A DNA stretch of 64,000 nt from Nocardioides phosphati (lineage in GTDB: Bacteria; Actinomycetota; Actinomycetes; Propionibacteriales; Nocardioidaceae), in assembly GCF_014646375.1 (NCBI RefSeq), contig NZ_BMNI01000003.1, positions 69,668 through 133,667 of the forward strand, written 5' to 3'. Below are positions 29,549 to 38,705 of the stretch, in pieces. How positions within the stretch are numbered: position 1 is the first letter of the stretch; each line of letters opens with the position of its first letter. Under the pieces are notes generated by a model that was not told where the DNA came from, did not search any database, and was given only the letters and a program-made list of their open reading frames with translations. The position numbers were made by a program, and so were the translations under genes.

Positions 29549-30907
29549 ATGAAGACCTACGACACCGTCGTTGTCGGCGCCGGCGCGACCGGCCTCACCT
29601 GTGCCTGGCGCCTGGCCGAGGCCGGCCAGGACGTCCTCGTCCTCGAGGCGCGCGACCGCGTCGGCGGCCGCCTCCGCACCGAGGACCACAACGGCTCGGA
29701 CTTCGAGATCGGCGGCCAGTGGGTCTCGCCGGACCAGGAGGCGCTGATCGCCCTCCTCGAGGAGCTCGGCCTGGAGACCTACTCCCGCTTCCGCGAGGGC
29801 GAGTCGCTGTACGTCGACGCGGCCGGCGTCGCCCGCCGCTTCACCGGTGAGGACCTCCCCGTCGAGGAGCAGACCGCCAAGGAGATCGACCGGCTGATCG
29901 GCGTCGTCGACGACCTCGCCGCCCAGATGGACCCCGACCGTCCCTGGGAGCACCCGCAGGCCGCGGAGCTCGACGCCGTGAGCTTCGCGCAGTGGCTCGA
30001 CGCGCAGACCACCGACGCCGAGGCCCGCGACAACATCGCGCTCTACCTCGGCCCGGCGATGCTGACCAAGCCGACCCACTCCTTCTCCGCGCTCACCGCG
30101 GTGCTGATGTCGGCCAGTGCCGGCTCCTTCACGCACCTGGTCGACGCCGACTTCATCCTCGACAAGCGGGTCGTCGGCGGCCTCGCCTCCGTGCCGGCCG
30201 CGCTCGCCGAGCGCCTCGGCGAGCGCGTGCGCCTCTCGGCCGACGTCACCCACGTCGACTGGTCGGAGTCCGGAGCCGTGGTGACGGTCGACGGCGAGCA
30301 GATCGCCACCCGCAACGTCGTCCTGGCCCTCCCGCCGACCCACGTCCGCCGGATCCGGATCACCCCGGAGCTCCCCGCCGAGCACCGCCACGCCCGCGAG
30401 CACCAGTCGTTCGGCCTGGTGATCAAGGTCCAGGCGGAGTACGACACCCCGTTCTGGCGCGAGGCCGGCCGCTCGGGCACGGGCTTCGGTCCGTGGCAGC
30501 TGGTGCACGAGGTCTACGACAACACCCTGCACGGCAAGGAGACCGGCACGCTCGTCGGCTTCGTCTCCGACCTCAACGCCGACGCGATGGGTCGCCTCTC
30601 GGCCGACGAGCGCCAGGCCGCGATCCTCGCCTCGCTCGCGTCGTACTTCGGCGACGCCGCACTCACCCCCCGCACGTACGTCGAGAGCGACTGGCAGCAC
30701 CAGGAGCTGACCGGCGGCGCCTACGCGACCAGCTTCGACGTCGGCAGCCTGACGCGTTGGGGCGCCAAGCTGCACGAGCCGGTCGGCCCGATCCGGTTCG
30801 GCTCGAGCGACATCGCCGGCCACGGCTTCCAGCACGTCGACGGCGCGGTCCGGATGGGCACGCGCCTCGCCCAGCAGCTCCTCGAGCAGCCCAGCCTCGG
30901 CTCCTGA
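29549..30907 (+). CDS. puo: Flavin amine oxidase, putrescine oxidase-like
   Basis: This 452-residue FAD enzyme has the dinucleotide-binding fold VVVGAGATGLTCAWRLAEAG, the EARDRVGGRLRTE motif and the FAD-binding C-terminus (GSSDIAGHGFQHVDGAV). It lacks a signal peptide. With agmatine and carbamoylputrescine enzymes upstream and aminobutyraldehyde dehydrogenase 13 bases downstream, oxidation of putrescine to 4-aminobutanal with H2O2 is the most likely activity, as in Rhodococcus and Kocuria. The exact amine is inference. Confidence 0.85.
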   Translation: MKTYDTVVVGAGATGLTCAWRLAEAGQDVLVLEARDRVGGRLRTEDHNGSDFEIGGQWVSPDQEALIALLEELGLETYSRFREGESLYVDAAGVARRFTGEDLPVEEQTAKEIDRLIGVVDDLAAQMDPDRPWEHPQAAELDAVSFAQWLDAQTTDAEARDNIALYLGPAMLTKPTHSFSALTAVLMSASAGSFTHLVDADFILDKRVVGGLASVPAALAERLGERVRLSADVTHVDWSESGAVVTVDGEQIATRNVVLALPPTHVRRIRITPELPAEHRHAREHQSFGLVIKVQAEYDTPFWREAGRSGTGFGPWQLVHEVYDNTLHGKETGTLVGFVSDLNADAMGRLSADERQAAILASLASYFGDAALTPRTYVESDWQHQELTGGAYATSFDVGSLTRWGAKLHEPVGPIRFGSSDIAGHGFQHVDGAVRMGTRLAQQLLEQPSLGS

Positions 30908-30920
30908 AAGGAAACGCACC

Positions 30921-32339
30921 ATGATCAGCAACGTCATCGACGGCAAGGTCGTCCCGGCAGCGGACGGTCGCACCAGCGAGATCGTCGACCCCCGCACCGG
31001 TGAGGTCCACGACGTCGCGGCCCTCTCGGGCGCGGCCGACGTCGACGCGGCGTACGACGCGGCCACCCGCGCCTTCCGCACGTGGCGCCGGACGACGCCG
31101 GCGGAGCGGCAGAAGCTCCTGCTCGCGCTGGCCGACGCGCTCGAGGCGCGCGCCGACGACCTGCTCGCCGCCGAGGTGCGTGACACCGGCAAGCCGGAGC
31201 AGCTGACCCGCGACGAGGAGATCACGGTCGGGCTCGACCAGCTCCGCTACTTCGCCGGTGCGGCGCGCTCGCTCGAGGGTGCCGCCGCCGGTGAGTACCT
31301 CGCCGGCCACACCTCCTACGTACGCCGCGAGCCGGTCGGCGTCGTCGGCCAGGTCGCGCCGTGGAACTACCCGTTCATGATGGCGATCTGGAAGGTCGCG
31401 CCGGCGCTCGCCGCGGGCTGCACCGTCGTGCTCAAGTCGTCGGACACGACGCCGGGCTCGGCCGCGCTGGTCGGCGAGATCGCCGCCGAGGTGCTGCCGC
31501 CCGGCGTGCTCAACGTGCTCGCGGGTGACCGGGAGACCGGCAAGCTGGTCGTCGCCCACCCGGCCGCCGCGCAGGTCTCGATCACCGGCTCGACCGGTGC
31601 CGGCAAGCAGGTCGCGGCTGCCGCTGCGCCCGACGTGAAGCGCGTGCACCTCGAGCTCGGCGGCAAGGCCCCGGCCATCGTCTTCGGCGACGCTGACCTC
31701 GCTGCCACGGTGGAGGGCATCGTGGTCGGTGCATTCTTCAACGCCGGCCAGGACTGCACCGCGGTCACCCGGATCCTCGCGCACTCGTCGATCGCCGCCG
31801 ACCTGGAGAAGGCGCTCGTCGAGGCGATCGCCGCCGACGTCGCCACCGGTCCCGATGCTGAGGACCCGTTCTACGGACCACTCAACAACGCCAACCAGCT
31901 CGCCCGCGTGCTCTCGGTCGTCGAGTCGCTGCCTCCCCACGCACGGATCGTCACCGGTGGCCAGCGCATCGGCGACAAGGGCTTCTGGTTCGCGCCGACG
32001 CTCGTCGCCGGCGTACGGCAGGAGGATGCGGTGGTGCAGGAGGAGACCTTCGGTCCGCTCGTCACGCTGCAGACCTTCGAGACCGAGGAGGAGGCCATCC
32101 AGCTCGCGAACGACGTCGACTTCGGCCTCGCCTCGAGCGTGTGGACGAAGGACCACGGCACCGCGCACCGGTGCTCGATCGAGCTCGACTTCGGCTGCGT
32201 GTGGGTCAACACCCACATCCCGCTCGTCGCGGAGATGCCGCACGGTGGCTTCAAGCAGTCCGGCTACGGCAAGGACCTCTCGCGCTACGGCCTCGAGGAC
32301 TACACCCGCATCAAGCACGTGATGCACGCGCACGGCTGA
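30921..32339 (+). CDS. 4-aminobutyraldehyde dehydrogenase
   Basis: This 472-residue NAD-dependent aldehyde dehydrogenase has the nucleophile Cys279 in NAGQDCTAVTR, general base Glu245 in ELGGKAP, and the cofactor motif GSTGAGKQ. Sequence features such as QVAPWNYPFMMAIWK match the PatD/aminobutyraldehyde group. GAAAGGAAA precedes the ATG. Together with the oxidase it turns putrescine into GABA, which the gabT/gabD operon at 48-53 kb can use. Confidence 0.88.
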   Translation: MISNVIDGKVVPAADGRTSEIVDPRTGEVHDVAALSGAADVDAAYDAATRAFRTWRRTTPAERQKLLLALADALEARADDLLAAEVRDTGKPEQLTRDEEITVGLDQLRYFAGAARSLEGAAAGEYLAGHTSYVRREPVGVVGQVAPWNYPFMMAIWKVAPALAAGCTVVLKSSDTTPGSAALVGEIAAEVLPPGVLNVLAGDRETGKLVVAHPAAAQVSITGSTGAGKQVAAAAAPDVKRVHLELGGKAPAIVFGDADLAATVEGIVVGAFFNAGQDCTAVTRILAHSSIAADLEKALVEAIAADVATGPDAEDPFYGPLNNANQLARVLSVVESLPPHARIVTGGQRIGDKGFWFAPTLVAGVRQEDAVVQEETFGPLVTLQTFETEEEAIQLANDVDFGLASSVWTKDHGTAHRCSIELDFGCVWVNTHIPLVAEMPHGGFKQSGYGKDLSRYGLEDYTRIKHVMHAHG

Positions 32340-32359
32340 TCCTCCAGCCGCCCCCGATC

Positions 32360-32399
32360 CCGGCCGCGCCGGACCGCTCGACCCGGTCCGCGCGGCCGG
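32360..32399. terminator. Hairpin after the aldehyde dehydrogenase
   Basis: CCGGCCGCGC-CGGACCG and CGGTCCG-CGCGGCCGG form a long GC-rich stem with a small bulge. It lies between the convergent dehydrogenase and TetR genes. Confidence 0.65.
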
Positions 32400-32417
32400 T
32401 CTCATTGCGCCGAGAGT

Positions 32418-32984
32418 TCAGGCGAGGGCGCTGACCGCCTCGGCGAGGTCGGCGACGGCGCGGGCGCGGGCGGAGGTGTCGACGTCCAGCGGAAGGTCCA
32501 GCTGGAAGCCCATGAACGCCGCGTCGACGACCTTGGCGGCGCGCTCGGCGAGGTGGCGCTCGACGCCGGAGCGCACCAGGTGGCCGACCAGCGAGCCGAT
32601 CCAGAGCGCGTTGGCCTCGCGCACGACGCTGGCGTAGGGCTCGCTGCCGAAGAGGCCGAGCGCGGCTGCCTCGACGTAGATCCGGGAGCACCGGTCGCCC
32701 TCCATGACCTTCCAGAGGTCGACGACCGCGTCGCGGAGCCCCGGGGACGGCGCGAGCGCGGTCACCTCGGCGATCGAGCGGTCGTTGGAGACGCGGAGGA
32801 CGTCGGCGACGAGCTCGTCCTTGGAGCCGAAGTGGTAGAGGAGCATGCGGTCGCTGGTGCCGAGCTCGGCGGCGAGCGGGCGCAGGCTGAGGCCGATCAG
32901 GCCGTGGCTGAGGACGTAGTCCGTGGCGGCCTCGGCCCACGTGGCGCGGCGCTGGGGGTCCTTCGCGATGACGGCCTCCTCCAT
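32418..32984 (-). CDS. TetR-family regulator of the adjacent SMR pump
   Basis: This 188-residue protein has the helix-turn-helix LSLRPLAAELGTSDRMLLYH (residues 33-52) and a C-terminal helical domain with YVEAAALGLFG. It diverges from the SMR gene, and two tandem palindromic operators lie between them, so it most likely represses the pump and itself until a drug binds. A GTG at 32999 is an alternative start that would touch the operator. Confidence 0.88.
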   Translation of the reverse strand: MEEAVIAKDPQRRATWAEAATDYVLSHGLIGLSLRPLAAELGTSDRMLLYHFGSKDELVADVLRVSNDRSIAEVTALAPSPGLRDAVVDLWKVMEGDRCSRIYVEAAALGLFGSEPYASVVREANALWIGSLVGHLVRSGVERHLAERAAKVVDAAFMGFQLDLPLDVDTSARARAVADLAEAVSALA

Positions 32985-32999
32985 TGATGGCAGGGCCAC

Positions 33000-33036
33000 T
33001 GTAGCAAGTGCTACAGTAGGTGTAGCACCTGCTACA
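33000..33036. promoter_or_regulatory. Two tandem operators between the TetR and SMR genes
   Basis: TGTAGCAAGTGCTACA (33000-33015) and TGTAGCACCTGCTACA (33021-33036) are two copies of TGTAGCA-N2-TGCTACA whose centres are 21 bases apart, two turns of DNA. This is typical of a TetR pair of sites on one face. Confidence 0.85.
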
Positions 33037-33074
33037 CAATCATGCTGCGCACCGTCACGTCGAAGAGGCACCCC

Positions 33075-33401
33075 ATGTACACCGCCTTCGGGCTCCTGAT
33101 CACCGCCATCGCGCTCGAGGTCGCTGCGACCTCCGCGCTGTCGCGCGCCAACGGCTTCCGCGACCCGGCCTGGACGGCAGTCGTGCTCGGCGGCTACGCC
33201 CTCTCGGCCTGGCTCCTGGCACTGGTGATCCGGCACATGTCGGTCTCCGCGGCGTACGCGATCTGGTCGGGGCTCGGCACCGCGCTCGTCGCGGTCGTCG
33301 GTGTCGTCTGGCTCGGCGAACCCGTGACCGCGGCCAAGGTCGCCGCGCTCGCGATGATCGTCGCCGGCGTCGTCGTGCTCAACCTGCAGGGCGCCCACTG
33401 A
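33075..33401 (+). CDS. Small multidrug resistance (SMR) transporter
   Basis: This 108-residue protein has four membrane helices, the membrane Glu14-equivalent in ITAIALEVAATSALSRANGF and the signature YAIWSGLGTALV. SMR pumps exchange cationic compounds, including quaternary ammonium or guanidinium compounds, for protons. The ATG at 33075 has AGAGG six bases upstream. The divergent TetR gene is the probable local regulator. Confidence 0.93.
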   Translation: MYTAFGLLITAIALEVAATSALSRANGFRDPAWTAVVLGGYALSAWLLALVIRHMSVSAAYAIWSGLGTALVAVVGVVWLGEPVTAAKVAALAMIVAGVVVLNLQGAH

Positions 33402-33427
33402 CGTTTCTCCCATCACCCGGGCAGGGT

Positions 33428-33461
33428 CGAGGGGCTGGTCGATCCATCGACCAGCCCCTCG
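33428..33461. terminator. Terminator between SMR and P450 genes
   Basis: CGAGGGGCTGGTCGAT pairs perfectly with ATCGACCAGCCCCTCG around two bases, followed by TTGTTT on the plus strand. It separates convergent genes and would work both ways. Confidence 0.88.
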
Positions 33462-33475
33462 TTGTTTCCCGCAGG

Positions 33476-34837
33476 TCAGGCGATCGGGTCGAGCGCGATC
33501 GTGGCGGTGTAGACGTCCCAGCCGTAGGGCAGCGGCTTCGCGGCGTCGAGCGAGGCACCAGCGGTGATCCGCGGCGTCGCCTGCGCGAGCAGCCGGCCGA
33601 GGAACGCCTGGCCCAGGAAGATCGACATGCCCGCACCCGGACAGCCCTGGGGTCCGTGGCTGAAGAAGTTGAACGACCAGTCGTCACCGGCCGTGCCCTC
33701 GCTCCACTCCTCCGGCGCGAACCGGTCCGCGAACGGGATCCGCTCGCGGTTGCGGTGGTTGAAGAGGTTGTGGATCAGCAGCTGGGTGCCGGCCGGCGTC
33801 TTCTGGCCGTTCTTCCAGCGGACCTCCTCGGCCTGGACCCGGCCGAAGAGCCCGGTGGTCGGCCAGAGCCGCATGGCCTCGAGGATGCACCCCGCGAGGT
33901 ACGCCGACCCGGCGACCGCCTCGACCGCTCCCGCGCCGACGGCCCGCGAGCCGTCCGTCCCGCCGGCGCCCTTCGCGGTGGCCTCCTCGCGCACCCGGGC
34001 GAGCGCCTCCGGGTGGGCCGCGAGCAGGGCGAGCGCCCGGTAGAGGTTCGTCGGCAGCGTGTCGCCCATCGCGAAGAGCCAGTGGATCAGCTGCCCGGGC
34101 ACGTCGGTCTCGTCGGTCGAGGGAGCCCCCGCGACCAGCCCGGTCAACGCGTCGGCGTCCGGTGCCGCGACGTACTCCGCGAGGCGGGCGTGGAACGCGT
34201 CGTACCCCTCGGCCGGCTCGCCGGGCATCTTGTTGCCGGCGGCCATCAGCTCGCCGAGCTGGTCGGTGAGGGCGGTGTCGTCGGCCGCGGCCGTGCCGAG
34301 GACGACACGGCGGGTGAGGCGCTGGAAGGCGGCGTTGATCGCCTCGAACGAGAGGTCACCGCCGGCGACGAGCGCGTCGGCCTCCTGCGCCGCGACCGCG
34401 GCGAAGGTCGCCGCGAGCGAGTGGAGCGGTGACCCGGTCTGCAGCACCGCCTCGGCGAAGGCCCGCCGGTCGGCCCACAGGTCCCCGCGCGAGATCGTCA
34501 GCGCGGTCGGCTGGAAGGCGGTCATGCCCTTGCGCTTGGCGTCCGGGTCCGAGGCGAACGGCGAGGGGCTGCCGCCGAGCACCGTGTGGATGTCGTCCGG
34601 GTGGGTCAGGAGCAGGGCCTCGTCGCCACCGACGCGGACCCAGAACGGGTCGGGGCCGTACTTCTCCGCGAGCCCGGCAACCAGGCGGTAGGCGAGCGCG
34701 TCGGCGGGCAGCCTGCCGACCGTGCTGACCACGCCGGGCCGCTTCTTGAAGAGCCCCTGGACGACATTGGGGACGCCGACCTGGGCGGTGAACCGCACGC
34801 CTTCGACGAGGGAGGCGTGCTTGAAGTCCAGGGCCAT
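33476..34837 (-). CDS. Cytochrome P450
   Basis: This 453-residue P450 has the I-helix AMGDTLPTN segment with the Asp-Thr pair, ExxR in LEAMRLWP, the PERF-like FAPEEWSEG and heme ligand Cys399 in FSHGPQGCPGAG. It has no reductase domain or membrane anchor. The conserved Asp-Thr pair favours an ordinary monooxygenase, but the locus makes peroxides and a peroxygenase role is possible. The start overlaps the acyl-CoA oxidase stop by one base, so it is the last gene of the alpha-dioxygenase operon. Confidence 0.88.
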   Translation of the reverse strand: MALDFKHASLVEGVRFTAQVGVPNVVQGLFKKRPGVVSTVGRLPADALAYRLVAGLAEKYGPDPFWVRVGGDEALLLTHPDDIHTVLGGSPSPFASDPDAKRKGMTAFQPTALTISRGDLWADRRAFAEAVLQTGSPLHSLAATFAAVAAQEADALVAGGDLSFEAINAAFQRLTRRVVLGTAAADDTALTDQLGELMAAGNKMPGEPAEGYDAFHARLAEYVAAPDADALTGLVAGAPSTDETDVPGQLIHWLFAMGDTLPTNLYRALALLAAHPEALARVREEATAKGAGGTDGSRAVGAGAVEAVAGSAYLAGCILEAMRLWPTTGLFGRVQAEEVRWKNGQKTPAGTQLLIHNLFNHRNRERIPFADRFAPEEWSEGTAGDDWSFNFFSHGPQGCPGAGMSIFLGQAFLGRLLAQATPRITAGASLDAAKPLPYGWDVYTATIALDPIA

Positions 34838-36783
34838 CAGATCTCCTGTGTGAGTAGGGCTTCGGGGACCCCGAAGCCGTCGACGAGCGTGAGGGCGTGG
34901 GGGCGCAGCTCCCGGCACAACGTATCCACCGCGCGGGTCACCGACTTGGCACGCTCGGTCGAGAGCCGGCCGTGCTCCAGCCACCAGGCGCGGTCGCGCT
35001 CGATCTCGGCGAGCGCGTGCAGATGGCCGAGCTTCTCCAGCAGGGTGCGCTCGGGGCCCTCGGGCATCGCGGCCACCTTCGTCAGCAGCGCCTCGAGCAC
35101 GATCCGCTCGGCGTGCGCGGAGGCGGCAGCAAGCAGGTGGTGCTGGCAGCGGCTGAAGACCTCCGACGGGTCCTCGCCCGCGTCCATCCCCGCCTTGAGC
35201 CGGCGGGCGACGCTGCCGGTGATCCGCTCCTCACGCGTGCGCAGCATCCGGAGCTGGTACGCCGGGTCGAGCAGGTCGCCTCCCGGCTCGCCCTCGTCGT
35301 GGCCGCGGGCCGCGTCGCGCACGCGCTCGACCACCGACCGGGCGATCACCTTCTCGGCAAGGGTCTCGATCGCCTGGCGCCCGACGTAGCGGACCATGTC
35401 GACCTGGTCGAACGAGCCGAACTCGTCCTTGAGGTCGGTCAGCCGGCCCTTGCCCACGAGCTGCAGCAGGATCGTGTTGTCGCCCTCGAAGGTGGTGAAG
35501 ACGTCGGTGTCGGCCTTCAGCGCGGCGAACCGGTTGGCGGCGAGGTAGCCAGCGCCGCCGCAGGCCTCGCGGCACTCCTGGATCGCGGTCGTCGCGTGCC
35601 AGGTGGCGAGGGCCTTGGTGGCGGCTGCGCGCGACTCGAGGGCGCGGCGGCGGCGTTCGCTGGTCGCGTCACCGGCGGTGAAGACCTCGTGGAAGTCGCG
35701 CGCCAGTCGCTCCTGCGCGAAGTGCAGGGCATAGGTCCGGGCGATCAGCGGCAGGAGCCGGCGCTGGTGCTGCCCGTAGTCGAGGAGGACGGTCTCCGGC
35801 TTGCCGGCGGGGCCGAACTGGCGGCGCCCGGCGGCGTACCGGGTGGCGATGGTGAGGGCGGTCTTGCTGGCGGTGATGCCGGCGCCACCGACGCAGACCC
35901 GGCCCTGCACGAGGGTGCCGAGCATGGTGAAGAAGCGGCGGTCGGGGTTGTCGATCGGCGAGGTGTAGACGCCAGCGGCCGACACGTCGCCGTAGCGGTT
36001 GAGCAGGTTCGTGCGCGGCACCCGCACGCCGTCGAACCAGATCCGGCCGTTGTCGACGCCCTGCAGGCCGAGCTTCTTGCCGCAGTCGCCGATCCGTACG
36101 CCGGGCAGCGGCGCGCCGCTCTCGTCGCGCAGGGGGACGAAGAGCGCGTGCACGCCGTGCTGCTCCGGCTGCCCGTCGGAGCCCGGCACGACGAGCTGGG
36201 CGAAGACCGCGGCCGCCTGCGCGTGGCGCGCGGCGTTGCCGATGTAGTCCTTGCGGGCGTCGTCGTCGGGGGTGTCGATGACGAACTCGTCCGTCGCCGG
36301 GTCGTACGTCGCGGTGGTGCCGATCGCCTGCACGTTGGAGCCGTGGCCGGTCTCGGTCATCGCGAACGAGCCGAGCAGCTTCGCCGCGCCGATGTCGGCG
36401 AGCCACGCCTCGTGGTGCGGCGCGGTGCCGAGCATCTGGATCGCGCCGCCGAAGAGGCCGAACTGCACGCCGAACTTCACCAGCACCGACAGGTCACCGA
36501 AGGCCAGGGTCTCGAACGCCGCGACGTTGCCGCCGAAGTCGTCGTGCCCGCCGTACGCCGCGGGGTAGCCCGAGCGGGTCAGGTCGTCGGCAGCCGCCTC
36601 GACGACGAGGTCGCGCACGCGGTCGCGGTAGTCGTCGCGGCCGAGCTCCTCGACCTCGACGTGGAAGGACGCGTGCTCGGTGAGGAAATCGCGGACCCGG
36701 CCGCGCAACGCGGCGTACTCACCGTCCAGGAGGGCGGTGAGCACGCCGGCGTCTGCGGCCGGGAGGGGAGCGGGCTCGCTCAT
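34837..36783 (-). CDS. Acyl-CoA oxidase-like flavoprotein
   Basis: This 648-residue protein is of the peroxisomal acyl-CoA oxidase type rather than the 380-residue dehydrogenase type. It has MTETGHGSNVQAIGTTATYD, the QGRVCVGGAGITASKTALTI segment, CREACGGAGYLAANR and the catalytic Glu in TTFEGDNTILLQLVGKG, followed by an extra helical C-terminal domain. Such enzymes make 2-enoyl-CoA and H2O2 from acyl-CoA. It lies 22 bases after the alpha-dioxygenase gene. Confidence 0.88.
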   Translation of the reverse strand: MSEPAPLPAADAGVLTALLDGEYAALRGRVRDFLTEHASFHVEVEELGRDDYRDRVRDLVVEAAADDLTRSGYPAAYGGHDDFGGNVAAFETLAFGDLSVLVKFGVQFGLFGGAIQMLGTAPHHEAWLADIGAAKLLGSFAMTETGHGSNVQAIGTTATYDPATDEFVIDTPDDDARKDYIGNAARHAQAAAVFAQLVVPGSDGQPEQHGVHALFVPLRDESGAPLPGVRIGDCGKKLGLQGVDNGRIWFDGVRVPRTNLLNRYGDVSAAGVYTSPIDNPDRRFFTMLGTLVQGRVCVGGAGITASKTALTIATRYAAGRRQFGPAGKPETVLLDYGQHQRRLLPLIARTYALHFAQERLARDFHEVFTAGDATSERRRRALESRAAATKALATWHATTAIQECREACGGAGYLAANRFAALKADTDVFTTFEGDNTILLQLVGKGRLTDLKDEFGSFDQVDMVRYVGRQAIETLAEKVIARSVVERVRDAARGHDEGEPGGDLLDPAYQLRMLRTREERITGSVARRLKAGMDAGEDPSEVFSRCQHHLLAAASAHAERIVLEALLTKVAAMPEGPERTLLEKLGHLHALAEIERDRAWWLEHGRLSTERAKSVTRAVDTLCRELRPHALTLVDGFGVPEALLTQEI

Positions 36784-36805
36784 CGGTTGTCCGGAGTCAG
36801 CGCCG

Positions 36806-38635
36806 TCAGCCCCACGGCAGGTAGGACTTCACCGTGTCGGCCGCGCGGATGATCGTGGGCTTCTTGCCCGGCTCGGTCAGGCCGAGCTCGTGCCACGGCG
36901 CGAAGACGCGCTCGACGTCGCCGATGACCGGCTCCAGCTCCGGGTAGTGACGGAGCAGGACGTCCTTCATGGTCGCCTCGTTGACCCAGTCGAAGCCGGT
37001 CTTCGTGTAGACCTCCGGGCGGAAGTCCTTGGTGAAGAAGCGGTCGCTCTTGAGCCGGCGCGAGGCCATCAGGATGAAGATCCGGAACGCCGTGTCGGAG
37101 AAGCCGAAGCCCTTCGGCGGCTGCTCGGCCTGCATGCCGATCTGCAGGTCGACCGCGTCGACGTCGCCGTTGTAGACCTCGTTGATCTCCCTGGCCCACT
37201 GCTTGTTGGGGGTGATGTCCTCGATCCGCTTGCGTCGCGGCATCCGCAGCGCCTCGCGGAAGTCGTTGTAGCGCGGCACGCCACGCTCGCGGTCGCGGAC
37301 GATGTCGAGCGTGGCGAGGTCGGTGACCTGGCCGTCGATGCGGGTCAGGTTGCGCAGCGCGTTGGGGTAGTTGTGCAGGCAGACCGCGCCCGCGCTCGCT
37401 TTGCCGATGGAGTACCACTGGTCGCCCATCGTCAGGCTGTCCATGAAGTCGCGCGTGTATCGGCCCTGGATGTCGGTGAAGAAGGCGTCCTGGACGTGGG
37501 CACCCGTCTCCAGGCTGTAGAACGACCAGTCGTCGGGGATGAGCGGGTGCATCCGGTAGACCGACACGAACTCCTCCGTCAGTGAGAACGGCGCGGAGTG
37601 GTGGTCGGTCGCCGAGCCGATGATGCCCGACAACGCCTCGGAGTCGCCGATGCGGCCGACCTTGTCCTTGAACGTCTCGCCGAGGGCGCCGTACCAGTTG
37701 GCGTTCATGCCGATCTGGAGCGCCGGGTGGCGCAGCACGCAGGGGGTCCACTCGACCGTGTGGATCTTCGCGATCAGCGCGGAGACGACGAGGACACCGA
37801 GTTCGAAGAGGCGCTGGTCGTTGTAGTCCGGGTGGGCCTTCCTGATCGCGTCGACGACCGAGTTGTGCTCGCGGGCGAAGAGCGTGTGGAGCAGGCCGGG
37901 GCCGAACCACCAGTTCTCCTGCATGCCGGTGAGGTCGACGCCGGGGATGTCACTGACCGGCAGGCGACCGCTGTCGTCGACCTTGATCTTGCCGTCCTTG
38001 AACGTGCGGATCTGGCCCTGCTTCTCCTGGCCCGAGCCGTAGATCTGCGAGCCGTCCCACCAGTGGGTCTCCTCGTTGGCGAAGACCGGCGCCGGGCAGC
38101 CGTCCTTGATCTCGCCGCGGAGCGGGATCGTCTCGCGGATCACCATCGGGTTCTCCGGGAAGTCGTCACCGTCCTGGAGCGGGATGTTGATGACCTTGTC
38201 GGCGACGCCGTTGCCGTGGAAGAACCAGTTGTGGTTCTCGAACTGCAGCCACGCCGCACCCAGCGCGTTGAGGATGCCGGCCGGCTTGAAGGTGTCGCGC
38301 GCCATCAGCTTGCGGCTGATCTCGCGCGGGTCCGGCGTCAGCAGGCGCTTGCGGTCGACGATGGTCTTCTCGATCGGGACGTTGCGGCCGAAGCCCGTGC
38401 CCTTCGCGCCCATGTGCGGGCAGCCCAGGTCGTTCCACGTGCCCTCGGGCGTGCGCGCCCGGATCACCTCGGGGGTCGGCTCGCCCATGTCGCCCTCGGG
38501 CCGCATGCCCTCGCCCTCGAAGAGGTTCTTCTCGCGCAGGTCGTCGCGCTCGTTGGCGAGCGCGTTGAGCTGCAGGAGCAGCGACGGGTGCTGGTACCAC
38601 TGCAGGTTCAGCGGGTTGGGGATCTTCGGGCTCAT
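36806..38635 (-). CDS. Fatty-acid alpha-dioxygenase (heme peroxidase superfamily)
   Basis: This 609-residue protein matches plant alpha-DOX across its length: distal His135 in QFENHNW, HWWDGSQIYGS, FAREHN, the substrate carboxylate pair His292 and Thr297 in KIHTVEWT, and the Tyr360-x2-His363 pair in VYRMHPL (catalytic radical Tyr and proximal heme His). Plant enzymes add O2 to C-2 of fatty acids to give 2-hydroperoxides that lose CO2 to become shorter aldehydes. Spacing of the key residues is kept, so activity is likely. There is no signal peptide. GAGGAG precedes the ATG. Confidence 0.88.
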   Translation of the reverse strand: MSPKIPNPLNLQWYQHPSLLLQLNALANERDDLREKNLFEGEGMRPEGDMGEPTPEVIRARTPEGTWNDLGCPHMGAKGTGFGRNVPIEKTIVDRKRLLTPDPREISRKLMARDTFKPAGILNALGAAWLQFENHNWFFHGNGVADKVINIPLQDGDDFPENPMVIRETIPLRGEIKDGCPAPVFANEETHWWDGSQIYGSGQEKQGQIRTFKDGKIKVDDSGRLPVSDIPGVDLTGMQENWWFGPGLLHTLFAREHNSVVDAIRKAHPDYNDQRLFELGVLVVSALIAKIHTVEWTPCVLRHPALQIGMNANWYGALGETFKDKVGRIGDSEALSGIIGSATDHHSAPFSLTEEFVSVYRMHPLIPDDWSFYSLETGAHVQDAFFTDIQGRYTRDFMDSLTMGDQWYSIGKASAGAVCLHNYPNALRNLTRIDGQVTDLATLDIVRDRERGVPRYNDFREALRMPRRKRIEDITPNKQWAREINEVYNGDVDAVDLQIGMQAEQPPKGFGFSDTAFRIFILMASRRLKSDRFFTKDFRPEVYTKTGFDWVNEATMKDVLLRHYPELEPVIGDVERVFAPWHELGLTEPGKKPTIIRAADTVKSYLPWG

Positions 38636-38705
38636 GATGCTCCTCGCAGGTCGGGCGGGGTACGACGGCGTACGGCGTGGGTGGGTGCGGGTCAGGCGGC
38701 AGGGG

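Noticed and set aside
33476..34837. P450 as a CYP152-type fatty acid peroxygenase
   Set aside because: The peroxygenase heme loop is not present; the Asp-Thr pair of ordinary monooxygenases is. The call was kept as plain P450.
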